A stretch of 6,324 nt of DNA from an uncultured Lachnospiraceae bacterium. Its GTDB lineage: Bacteria; Bacillota; Clostridia; Lachnospirales; Lachnospiraceae. The stretch lies in the NCBI GenBank assembly GCA_910585255.1, contig CAJUEI010000206.1:1-6324 (forward strand), written 5' to 3'. A program made the translations under genes and the position numbers. Shown in pieces: positions 1 to 6,324 of this stretch. The notes below the pieces were generated by a model. It saw only the letters and a list, made by a program, of their open reading frames with translations. It had not been told where the DNA came from and did not search any database. The stretch's first letter is position 1; the number at the start of each line of letters is the position of its first letter.

Positions 1-1726
1 ATAATAATTGATATTGGTTTCGTGCCTGAATATATCTGCACTCTGTCAGATACATATCTCCCAGCAGCTTCAGCCGCTCCTCCCGGCTCTGTGTTCCAAA
101 ATAGGCAAGTTTTTCTAAAATCCTCTTCCACTCCGCTTCCCTATAATATCCGGTACTCTCCATCACTGCTGCAATATATTCTCCCAGAGGTGCTTCTTTC
201 TTTTTTGCATACTCCAATTGATCTGCCAGCCGTTTCATATCCAGGTTATCTCGAATAAAATCAATCAATTTTGTATCAAAGAATTCCGGCTCCAGAAGAT
301 AGCAATTGTGATAAAGATAATAGCAGATCTCATCAATCGAATACAGTGCCTGTCTGCTCTCTTCTGCTTCATAGGGGGAACGGCTTCTTCTGCTGCCGCA
401 TAATAAAAACTGTCCCTCCTCTTGTACTGCCTCTTCTTTCTTTTCTCCAATCTCAGAAAATAGTTCAAAAAGTTCTAATTTCTTTTGTATTACCGTCCCG
501 CTGCTCTCTGCATACTGCCCAAATCCCAGATCGGCTACATGGAGAACTGCTTCTCCCTCCGATAAAAAAGAAAGAGAAACTTCTACTCGTGTCATCTTAG
601 GTTCCCGATAGGGAAATGCCGAAAGAGGCAGCCGATATTCTAGTTTCCCTGAAACTCCCTGTCGTGTGATTACAAAAAAAAGTTCTGCCGCACCGTCTAA
701 AATTCCTTCCATCTGTGCTTTTGCATGATACCAGTTTTTTCCTTCCTTTACCAGATTGAGCAGATGCCTTCCTCCCTTTCGATAGACACGAACTCCTATA
801 CTGACAGGAATACAGCCCTTCATCCGCATTGTTACCGTATCCATCAAGCCTTTCGAGATATGATCATATGCACTTAAACTGGCTCCCTTTGTGTATAAAT
901 TCATTCCCAAAAAGACCCGTTTCCTGCTGCATAGATATTTTAATGCAGAAACTGCCCAGTTTTCTTTTTGACAAAATCCCTCTCCTATTAGATAGACACA
1001 GCTAACCGGTGGTCTTATAATCTGCTGCATCAGCAATTCCAAGAAATTTTGATCCGCCCTTTGCCTGCCTTCTTCTGTCTCTAACAACGCAATTTTAAAA
1101 TAATCCGAATAATCGGTTTCTATCAATTCTAACAGCAGTTCTCCTGCCTTTTGATCCCGATGAAGTCTTCTGCATAAAAAGTGCTCTTCGGTAAAATCAA
1201 AAAACAGCACATCCAGCTTCCACAATTCTTTCGGTCTGCTCAATGCATAACATACTGCACTTTCCTGCTCACTCATCGCAAAAAGATTGTTCTCCTTGAT
1301 TCCTAACCGCATCAGACAGCGAAAGATCACATCCAATAAAAATCCGCTCTGTTCCCAAAGAGAAACCGCTACTGCATCGATTTCTCTTCCAATCATCTCT
1401 ACTCCTGGAATAAAAAGCAGCGTCTCTCTTAGAAAAATTTCCAAAAGTTCTTCTGCCGAATATCCGTTTAACACTTCCATTTCCTGATGGAGTACCCGTA
1501 GAATTAGCTGGTCTACCAATATCCCCTTATGCTGAAGATGTGCCTCCCATGCCTCTTTTCCAATTACCCATCCCTCTTCGGTCTGTGCAATCAGACAGGG
1601 AATCTCATAGCCAGATCGATCTGAAAGCGGACCCACCGACTCTGCATCCTCTCGATCCTCAATATAAAAACTCAGCTGTATTTTATCTTTTTGGATATCA
1701 TAACCTGCTACCAGTTTCTTTTCCAA
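1..1726 (-). CDS. Hsp70/actin-fold protein, DUF5716-like (3' end outside window)
   Basis: Open from a TTG at 1724-1726 to the left edge (575 codons seen, no stop). The TTG is chosen because a GAGGTGG Shine-Dalgarno ends 5 nt before it; an in-frame GTG at 1733-1735 has no such site, and a TAA lies just upstream in frame. Residues 1-290 resemble an Hsp70 nucleotide-binding domain: a phosphate-1-like strand (VAGYDIQKDKIQLSFY, 6-21), a segment matching Hsp70 NEPTAAAxAYGL (SEQESAVCYAL, 152-162), a phosphate-2-like strand (VLFFDFTEEHF, 173-183), an adenosine-loop-like VYLIGEGF (244-251) and NLYTKGASLSAY (276-287), like the final GAA helix. The GTT and GGGT loops of true Hsp70s are absent. Residues 340-420 look like beta strands. 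After a charged linker (about 425-460) comes a helical part beginning ICYYLYHNCYLLEPEFFD (467-484), the kind of sequence I associate with the DUF5716 C-terminal domain. The end (556-575) is TPR-like. No signal peptide or membrane segment is seen, so it is probably cytoplasmic. The partner is probably the coupled upstream gene. The family name is from memory and the function is unknown. Confidence 0.85.
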   Translation of the reverse strand, partial: MEKKLVAGYDIQKDKIQLSFYIEDREDAESVGPLSDRSGYEIPCLIAQTEEGWVIGKEAWEAHLQHKGILVDQLILRVLHQEMEVLNGYSAEELLEIFLRETLLFIPGVEMIGREIDAVAVSLWEQSGFLLDVIFRCLMRLGIKENNLFAMSEQESAVCYALSRPKELWKLDVLFFDFTEEHFLCRRLHRDQKAGELLLELIETDYSDYFKIALLETEEGRQRADQNFLELLMQQIIRPPVSCVYLIGEGFCQKENWAVSALKYLCSRKRVFLGMNLYTKGASLSAYDHISKGLMDTVTMRMKGCIPVSIGVRVYRKGGRHLLNLVKEGKNWYHAKAQMEGILDGAAELFFVITRQGVSGKLEYRLPLSAFPYREPKMTRVEVSLSFLSEGEAVLHVADLGFGQYAESSGTVIQKKLELFELFSEIGEKKEEAVQEEGQFLLCGSRRSRSPYEAEESRQALYSIDEICYYLYHNCYLLEPEFFDTKLIDFIRDNLDMKRLADQLEYAKKKEAPLGEYIAAVMESTGYYREAEWKRILEKLAYFGTQSREERLKLLGDMYLTECRYIQARNQYQLL

Positions 1727-1731
1727 TTTTT

Positions 1732-1738
1732 CCACCTC
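1732..1738 (-). promoter_or_regulatory. Shine-Dalgarno of the Hsp70-like gene, overlapping the upstream stop codon
   Basis: The minus strand reads GAGGTGG, whose GAGGTG pairs with CACCTC of the 16S 3' end. It ends 5 nt before the TTG at 1724-1726 and overlaps the TGA stop (1737-1739) of the preceding gene. A ribosome ending the upstream gene would sit on the next start, so translation of the two proteins is probably coupled. The site favours TTG over the in-frame GTG at 1733-1735, which lies inside it. Confidence 0.75.
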
Positions 1739-4700
1739 ACATTAGTGTACTGTTTTTCTCCACCAACTTCTGCTTTTTTAGATACTGTTCCATCAGCTCC
1801 GCTAATGTCTGCTCATCCTGCATCTCAACCGAAACACACATATCATTCAGCATATCATAACGACTGTCTCTGCCGATACTGTTCCAATGGCTAATCGAAA
1901 CTGCATCACTTTCTGTCAGCCCTGTTCCGCTTTCATTTTCTTCTGAAATATAATACTGCAGCTTCTCTCCATAGAATAAAATCATCTGTTTTCCATAGAT
2001 TCCTTCATAGATATGCTCCATCTTTTCAATCCGATATTCCAACTGTTCTTTTTCTTCTGTATCCAAACTATAGTGCAGAAAAACCTTGCTGCCAGGTTCT
2101 GTCCGATATTCCAATATCGTCTTATCCCGCAGAGCAAACGGCAGCAGAATCCGATCAGCAAGCCTTTGATAAAATGAAAAATATTTTCCGTTTAAAGAAA
2201 GAACTTCTAATAATTGTTCTGCAATCTTTTTCTCTGCTTCGGTATTTCTCTCTTTTTTTGCCAGCCAGGAAAGCAGTGCCATCTGATTAATCGGCAGCAG
2301 TGTTTTTTGAAATTGGTATTCTCTTGCCAAATATTGAAAAATCTTTTCATCGATTATCATATCCTGTACAAAATACTGGTAAGACTGATAGGCAAGATAG
2401 GCCTCCTTTACCATCTGGCTTCTGCCGTCCCTATAATAAGAAGAAAAAATCTCTTCCATATCGGGAACAAATGCCCCGGTAAATAAAATCTGCACCAAAA
2501 TCCGTTCCTCTAATTCCGCCGTTGCAATTTCAAAATCTACTGCAGATTTCCAAAGACGACACATCTCCTTGGTTGTATTATTATAATACTGTACCAGATA
2601 TTCCAAAATGGTTTCTTCGTATTTTCCCTTTCGATAGACACTTGCACACGCCTTTAACAGCATCTCATCTTCTACCATCTGCAGCTGCCCAATCTGATAA
2701 ATACAAAGCCGCAGCAGCCGATTCGGCGAAATTCCCTCCACTTTACAGCTATCTAACATTTCCCATGCATCTTCATACATGGTTCGAACAATTAACAGCT
2801 CTATCACCTGTATACTCTCCCCTGCTTCTAACTGTTCCTTATAGATCGAATCCAAATAGGATTCTAACTGTTCTCCCTCGCAGTGTTCTAAATAATAGTC
2901 CAAAATATGCTGTACTATCATACTTCGATAGGATTTCTTTAAAAGAGAAAAAGCTGCCGTCTGTTTAAACAGCTTCATTCTATCATTTTCCTCTGGCAAA
3001 TAGACCATCTCATGTTCACACAGATAAAGCCATACCCAGATATCCCCTTCCGAAAGCCGCTGACACTCCCGAATCAATTTTCTGTCTTTTATCAAATCTT
3101 CAATCTGATACTCGGTATGCTCCCAAAACCGTCTTCCCTGTCTATCTTCAAATACCACTGCACAGTCTGAAGTAAAGACAGGAAAATAGACCTCCCCCTG
3201 CTCTAGCGGCAGTTTCCACTCACAGTCTAACTCCTTATGCCGAATAATGACATGGGATACTTTGGGATTTTGGCAGCACAACCGCTTTGTAAGAAGTATT
3301 GCCGGCAGCTTTTCCGCCACCGTCTCATCAATCATTGCTGAAGAAAGCACTCCCAGATAGATTCGTGCAAGCCTCTTACTGATATGCCCTTTTCTTAGCT
3401 GATCTTCTGCAAACTGTTCTATCGCAGGCAGATAATTCCTCAGCATAGCCGGATTCTCCGATCCATACATCATAATATTGCTGTAGAGCAGTTCCTTCCG
3501 TTCCTCATCCAATGTCTGATCATAGATAAAATAAAGCTGTATCGATTTAGGAAGTTCCCCGTAAAAATAATAAGGAAGTGTATTCATATACGCTTCATAG
3601 AGTCCCGTCATTGTAATCTGCCGCTGTACTCCCTCCTGAAACCAGGCAAAGTTTTCCTGTTCCATACGAAAGTTTCGAATTAACTGCGACAGCAAAGCTT
3701 CTAATGCCGTTCGATTTTGATACGTTTGATAAATCTCTTTTAAAATCCGAATTAACAGCGGATAGTACCGCTGTTCTGTCAATGCCTGTTCTGCAATCTG
3801 TGCTGCAGCCCTTTCATTTAATATCCCATGTACAATTCCCCACCAAGCTGTACGCAGTTCAAACAGATCCAATACTCGGATAAGTATCGGCATTTCATTC
3901 ATTACCATACACGCTTCATAATATAAAAATGAACTATTGCTGCCGATTAAAAATTGTTCCTTAATTCGAGCCAAGCGAAGGCTTTTATTTACGGCACATT
4001 CTTCATCTAAATATAAAATTACCCAGAGCATCCTGTCATCTTTCGGATGTTTCTCATACAACTCTTTTACCTGTGCAGCAGCATCTCTGGCAAATAGAGC
4101 ATCTCTTGTTAAAAGAGTATAGACATATAAATAATAGCTGTATAAAAAAGGTTCTTCTTCCCGATTCGGAACAATCCACTCTGCAAGTACAGCCAATCTT
4201 CCCGCTGCCTCTTTGGTCTTTCGCATCGTGATCCATACCTGAACCTCCAAAAGCTGAATAAAGCTGTCCTCTAAATGCAGCCGCTTCATTCTTGTAATCG
4301 TCTCCAAAGAATCCCGGCACCAGATATCCGTTGTAATCTTATGCAGCCGAAAAGCAAAGTATAATTGGGAAAGCCGAAAAAGCCCCTTTTTCTGCTCCAA
4401 AGTATGCTTCTCCTTTTCTGTATAACGATAGACCAAAATTTCATATTCCAAATTTTGATATGGCGTCTCAAGATAAATCTTTCCAAAATTATAGCCGGCA
4501 TGTACCCTGCTCTCTTCTATCTGATAAGACAGGGCAAAACTATTTCCGGCAAATTCTTCTGTGGTAAACCGGCGGCGATCCATTCGGATAAAGTCCCCAT
4601 CTACCTCGATCTCGACCTCCATATAGCCCCAAGTGTCTTTTTTTATAACAAAACTATCTCCAATGGTCTCTGTAAAGTCTAAATATTCCTGCCTTTCCTG

Positions 4701-5288
4701 TTCTAGCAGCAGCATAATACGACTTTTTTTATTGACACAAACAAGGAATTCCTCCATCGCTGTATTTGGAGAAATCCCATGACATAATGCTTCATATATC
4801 GTCTGTTCTCTAGGAAGATTCGATAACAGCACTCTGGAAAACTCTGCTAAAAAAAACAGATGCAGTGCCTCTTCATAATGATTTTTTACTAAATTCGTAA
4901 AATGAAACAGGTTTTTTATCTTTCCCATCGAGCTGTCTAAATACTTCTCTTCCACGGTTATCTCATACGGAAGTGCCAACTCCCCTGCATCCGAGACAAT
5001 TTGAATCGCTCCCTTTAACTGTTTTCCCGGTTTTACTCCTTCTACCTGCACTTCATAATGAATTACCGCATGTTTTCCGATAAAGCTGCTCTCCTTTAAG
5101 ATCAGATAGGCACTATCCGAATAAAGCAATCCACGAGCATCAATTCCGTTCTGACTGTCAAGGGAGAAACTTCCCAATGTCATTCCTCCGGTTGGAAGCA
5201 GAATCTGAATTATCTCTACGGAAACTGTGAGTTCTGGAGTTGTTTTATCAAATATTCCTTTTGCCAGTTTACTGATCTTTGTCCTCAT
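1737..5288 (-). CDS. Giant helical-repeat protein, DUF5717-like
   Basis: Function unknown; 1183 residues from the ATG at 5286-5288. An in-frame GTG at 5298-5300 would add MVGN, but the only Shine-Dalgarno (AGGTGG) overlaps it and sits 8 nt before the ATG, so the ATG is preferred. Seen domains: a beta-rich module (about 15-115, with GSFSLDS and GAIQIVSDAGELALPYEITV); a conserved-looking helical stretch GKIKNLFHFTNLVKNHYEEA (122-141); a second beta module (about 212-290, GYMEVEIEVDGDFI...HAGYNFGKIYLETP); a long alpha-helical solenoid (about 295-1047) rich in Leu, Tyr and Glu; a small beta module inserted in it (about 676-735, VIIRHKELDCEWKLPLEQGE then FEDRQGRRFWEHTEYQIEDL); and a C-terminal domain (about 1055-1130, ILEYRTEPGSKVFLHYSL then ILFYGEKLQYYISEE). 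The pattern fits my memory of the DUF5717 N- and C-terminal domains. No signal peptide, membrane helix or catalytic motif is visible, suggesting a cytoplasmic scaffold or substrate-binding protein. It is followed after 10 nt by the Hsp70-like gene, its likely partner, and preceded by its own promoter. Confidence 0.93.
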   Translation of the reverse strand: MRTKISKLAKGIFDKTTPELTVSVEIIQILLPTGGMTLGSFSLDSQNGIDARGLLYSDSAYLILKESSFIGKHAVIHYEVQVEGVKPGKQLKGAIQIVSDAGELALPYEITVEEKYLDSSMGKIKNLFHFTNLVKNHYEEALHLFFLAEFSRVLLSNLPREQTIYEALCHGISPNTAMEEFLVCVNKKSRIMLLLEQERQEYLDFTETIGDSFVIKKDTWGYMEVEIEVDGDFIRMDRRRFTTEEFAGNSFALSYQIEESRVHAGYNFGKIYLETPYQNLEYEILVYRYTEKEKHTLEQKKGLFRLSQLYFAFRLHKITTDIWCRDSLETITRMKRLHLEDSFIQLLEVQVWITMRKTKEAAGRLAVLAEWIVPNREEEPFLYSYYLYVYTLLTRDALFARDAAAQVKELYEKHPKDDRMLWVILYLDEECAVNKSLRLARIKEQFLIGSNSSFLYYEACMVMNEMPILIRVLDLFELRTAWWGIVHGILNERAAAQIAEQALTEQRYYPLLIRILKEIYQTYQNRTALEALLSQLIRNFRMEQENFAWFQEGVQRQITMTGLYEAYMNTLPYYFYGELPKSIQLYFIYDQTLDEERKELLYSNIMMYGSENPAMLRNYLPAIEQFAEDQLRKGHISKRLARIYLGVLSSAMIDETVAEKLPAILLTKRLCCQNPKVSHVIIRHKELDCEWKLPLEQGEVYFPVFTSDCAVVFEDRQGRRFWEHTEYQIEDLIKDRKLIRECQRLSEGDIWVWLYLCEHEMVYLPEENDRMKLFKQTAAFSLLKKSYRSMIVQHILDYYLEHCEGEQLESYLDSIYKEQLEAGESIQVIELLIVRTMYEDAWEMLDSCKVEGISPNRLLRLCIYQIGQLQMVEDEMLLKACASVYRKGKYEETILEYLVQYYNNTTKEMCRLWKSAVDFEIATAELEERILVQILFTGAFVPDMEEIFSSYYRDGRSQMVKEAYLAYQSYQYFVQDMIIDEKIFQYLAREYQFQKTLLPINQMALLSWLAKKERNTEAEKKIAEQLLEVLSLNGKYFSFYQRLADRILLPFALRDKTILEYRTEPGSKVFLHYSLDTEEKEQLEYRIEKMEHIYEGIYGKQMILFYGEKLQYYISEENESGTGLTESDAVSISHWNSIGRDSRYDMLNDMCVSVEMQDEQTLAELMEQYLKKQKLVEKNSTLM

Positions 5289-5296
5289 GTTCCCTA

Positions 5297-5302
5297 CCAC
5301 CT
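5297..5302 (-). promoter_or_regulatory. Shine-Dalgarno that sets the start of the DUF5717-like gene
   Basis: AGGTGG on the minus strand, 8 nt before the ATG at 5286-5288. The alternative GTG start (5298-5300) lies inside this site and has no purine-rich sequence of its own upstream, so the protein most likely begins MRTKISK. Confidence 0.7.
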
Positions 5303-5314
5303 GTTTCGATTTTC

Positions 5315-5332
5315 CGATATAAAATGATATCG
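5315..5332 (-). repeat. 6-bp inverted repeat in the leader of the DUF5717-like gene
   Basis: Perfect arms CGATAT and ATATCG flank the 6-nt centre CATTTT (minus-strand reading). It lies between the proposed promoter and the ribosome-binding site and overlaps the weak -10 (TTTTAT, 5319-5324) that would go with the perfect TTGACA at 5344-5349. It could be an operator or a weak leader hairpin; it has no T-run and is AT-rich, so it is not a convincing terminator. A chance palindrome of this size is possible. Confidence 0.35.
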
Positions 5333-5359
5333 TTCGTACTGTCTGTCAATTATGTAAAC

Positions 5360-5389
5360 ATTATAACACACATTCCCTCCTTACGGCAA
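5360..5389 (-). promoter_or_regulatory. Extended -10 promoter for the DUF5717/DUF5716-like pair
   Basis: On the minus strand the -10 is a perfect TATAAT (5360-5365) preceded by TGT (5366-5368), the extended -10 element. The -35 is TTGCCG (5384-5389, 4 of 6 matches to TTGACA) with an 18-nt spacer. This predicts transcription starting near 5353 and a leader of about 65 nt before the ATG. A second possible promoter starts at the perfect TTGACA at 5344-5349, but its best -10 (TTTTAT, spacing 19) is poor. No terminator is visible after the recombinase, so read-through from upstream is also likely. Confidence 0.65.
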
Positions 5390-5397
5390 GCAAAACT

Positions 5398-6240
5398 CTA
5401 TCCCCAAACATTTCGATACATCTGTGTTGTCTGTATATCCGAATGTCCCATTAACTGCTGTACAGCATGAATATCAGCCCCATTTTCCAGCAAATGTGCC
5501 GCAAAAGAGTGCCGCAGGGTATAAGGAGTAATTTCTTTTTTCATTCCTGCCTGGTTTCCATACTGCTTGATCAGCTTCCAAAATCCCTGTCTGCTCATCG
5601 CATTTCCCGAACAATTTACAAAAAAATATGGTGATTCCTTTCCTTTTAAAAGTTCCGCCCGAGCCTTTTTTTGATATTCCTCTAAAGCCTGTGCGGTTCT
5701 TTTCCGAAAAGATACAATCCGCTCTCTTCCTCCCTGCCGCAGCACACAAAATCCTAACTGCATATTGATATCTTCTAGCGTCAGTCCTATTAATTCCGAA
5801 ACCCGAATTCCAGTCGCATATAACAATTCGAGCATCGCCCGATCCCGAATCCCTTTCGAATGTTCTCTAGAAGGCTGATCCAACAGACAGTTTACTTCCT
5901 CCATTGTCAGTATCTCAGGCAGCTTCCGTTCTACTTTCGGTGCCTTCAGATCCCAAGAAGGATCTCTTCGAAGTACCTCAATTCGGCACAAATACTGAAA
6001 AAATGACTTAATCGATGCAATATTTCTTGATATAGAAGAAGCGGCACACTGTTCCCTTTCCAAGTAAAGTATATAAGAATTTAACCAAACTTCGGTCACT
6101 TCTTCTATTTTATCAATATCCTGTTCCTTCAGATAACTTTCTAACTTCTTTAAATCCCTGCGATAAGAGGCTTCCGTATTAGAAGAAGCATGTCTTTCCT
6201 GTAATAGATATGTAGAAAATTGCTCAATTTCCCTCTCCAT
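5398..6240 (-). CDS. xerD: XerD-like tyrosine recombinase with altered active site and short tail
   Basis: 280 residues. Xer recombinases cut and rejoin DNA at dif-like sites through a tyrosine-DNA link, resolving chromosome dimers. The N-terminal SAM-like core-binding domain spans about 1-95 (NTEASYRRDL, SIKSFFQYL); the catalytic domain is about 105-280. RDRAMLELLYATGIRVSELI (132-151) is nearly that of E. coli XerD and carries Arg I (R146). Arg II (R243) and H244 are in TPYTLRHSFAAHLL (238-251), H266 in LMGHSDIQTTQMY, and the nucleophile is Y275. Two catalytic positions differ: the beta-hairpin GKG lysine aligns with Q169 in LRQGGRERIV, and the His of the HxxR box is Y240. Only five residues follow Y275, where E. 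coli XerD has about 19. The start at ATG 6240 is supported by the family-like N-terminus and an in-frame TAG 15 nt upstream; its Shine-Dalgarno (AGGA, 3 nt away) is poor. It may be the housekeeping Xer, a diverged paralogue or a weakened enzyme. No dif-like site or mobile-element ends are seen nearby. Confidence 0.9.
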   Translation of the reverse strand: MEREIEQFSTYLLQERHASSNTEASYRRDLKKLESYLKEQDIDKIEEVTEVWLNSYILYLEREQCAASSISRNIASIKSFFQYLCRIEVLRRDPSWDLKAPKVERKLPEILTMEEVNCLLDQPSREHSKGIRDRAMLELLYATGIRVSELIGLTLEDINMQLGFCVLRQGGRERIVSFRKRTAQALEEYQKKARAELLKGKESPYFFVNCSGNAMSRQGFWKLIKQYGNQAGMKKEITPYTLRHSFAAHLLENGADIHAVQQLMGHSDIQTTQMYRNVWG

Positions 6241-6324
6241 ATATCCTGCTCTGCCCTATCCTTCCTTTTGCGGTATTTTCTTACAAGCGTTTTTCTTATA
6301 TTCATTATCGGACAAAAGTAACAA
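6241..6324 (-). other. Upstream edge region: possible tail of an upstream gene
   Basis: These 84 nt precede the recombinase. One minus-strand frame is open from the right edge to a TAG at 6256-6258 (ending NACKKIPQKEG), which would put an upstream gene 15 nt before the recombinase start. The stretch is A-rich, lysine-heavy and matches no protein I recognise, so it may equally be non-coding leader. The window ends too soon to decide. Confidence 0.2.
6295..6324 (-). promoter_or_regulatory. Possible weak promoter of the recombinase gene
   Basis: On the minus strand TTGTTA (6319-6324, 4 of 6 matches to the -35) and TATAAG (6295-6300, 5 of 6 to the -10) are 18 nt apart, about 55 nt before the ATG. 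A GATAAT at 6304-6309 could be an alternative -10, but its -35 would lie outside the window. In AT-rich DNA such matches are common, so this is only a candidate. Confidence 0.25.

Noticed and set aside
2826..2873. 12-bp direct repeat TTCTAACTGTTC (2826-2837 and 2862-2873)
   Set aside because: Both copies encode EQLE in the same frame of a Glu/Leu-rich helical protein, so the repeat is explained by coding and is not an independent element.
2522..2968. Plus-strand open frame of 148 codons, and other plus-strand frames of 60-109 codons
   Set aside because: All lie opposite well supported minus-strand genes, have compositions expected of a reverse-complement shadow, show no family motif and lack good ribosome-binding sites.
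4054..4501. Minus-strand frames of 71 and 88 codons inside the large gene
   Set aside because: They are other-frame readings of the DUF5717-like gene, which is continuous through this stretch.
5351..5382. Strong AAGGAGGG (5375-5382) followed by a 7-codon frame MCVIMFT
   Set aside because: The spacing to the ATG is only 2 nt, the site lies upstream of the proposed transcription start, and the peptide resembles nothing known; it is probably chance.
5375..5397. Transcription terminator after the recombinase
   Set aside because: No stem of useful length followed by a T-run is present on the minus strand; the partial CTT/AAG pairing is too weak.
5398..6240. The recombinase as the integrase of a mobile element
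   Set aside because: Its sequence and length are closest to chromosomal XerD, and no attachment repeats, excisionase, tRNA or phage/transposon genes are visible nearby.

Overview
The window carries three genes, all read on the minus strand, packed head to tail with short gaps and almost no non-coding DNA. In transcription order (right to left) they are a XerD-like tyrosine recombinase, a very large cytoplasmic protein that looks like the DUF5717 family, and the first 575 codons of an Hsp70/actin-fold protein that looks like the DUF5716 family and runs off the left edge. The moderately AT-rich DNA, the GGAGGTG-type ribosome-binding sites and the DUF5717-DUF5716 pair (known to me mainly from Lachnospiraceae and related Clostridia) suggest a gut-type Lachnospiraceae chromosome. 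Species cannot be told.

Layout. Positions 6241-6324 lie upstream of the recombinase and hold at most a weak promoter or the tail of another gene. The recombinase occupies 5398-6240. A gap of about 110 bp (5289-5397) holds an extended -10 promoter, a second perfect -35 hexamer, a 6-bp palindrome and the ribosome-binding site of the next gene. The large protein occupies 1737-5288. Its TGA stop lies inside the Shine-Dalgarno sequence of the third gene, which starts at a TTG only 10 nt further on and fills 1-1726. Nothing convincing is coded on the plus strand. No RNA gene, CRISPR array, insertion sequence or terminator was seen, and no stretch longer than about 110 bp lacks a gene.

How the genes relate. 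The second and third genes form a tight, translationally coupled pair: a helical-repeat scaffold with several beta domains, and an Hsp70-like protein whose nucleotide-binding loops are badly eroded. This pair is the least understood part of the window. By inference it could be a chaperone- or scaffold-like complex acting in the cytoplasm, but no biochemical function can be read from the sequence. The recombinase is XerD-like in sequence but departs from the family at two catalytic positions and in its short C-terminus. It has its own reading context, and the promoter after it suggests the pair can be expressed separately.
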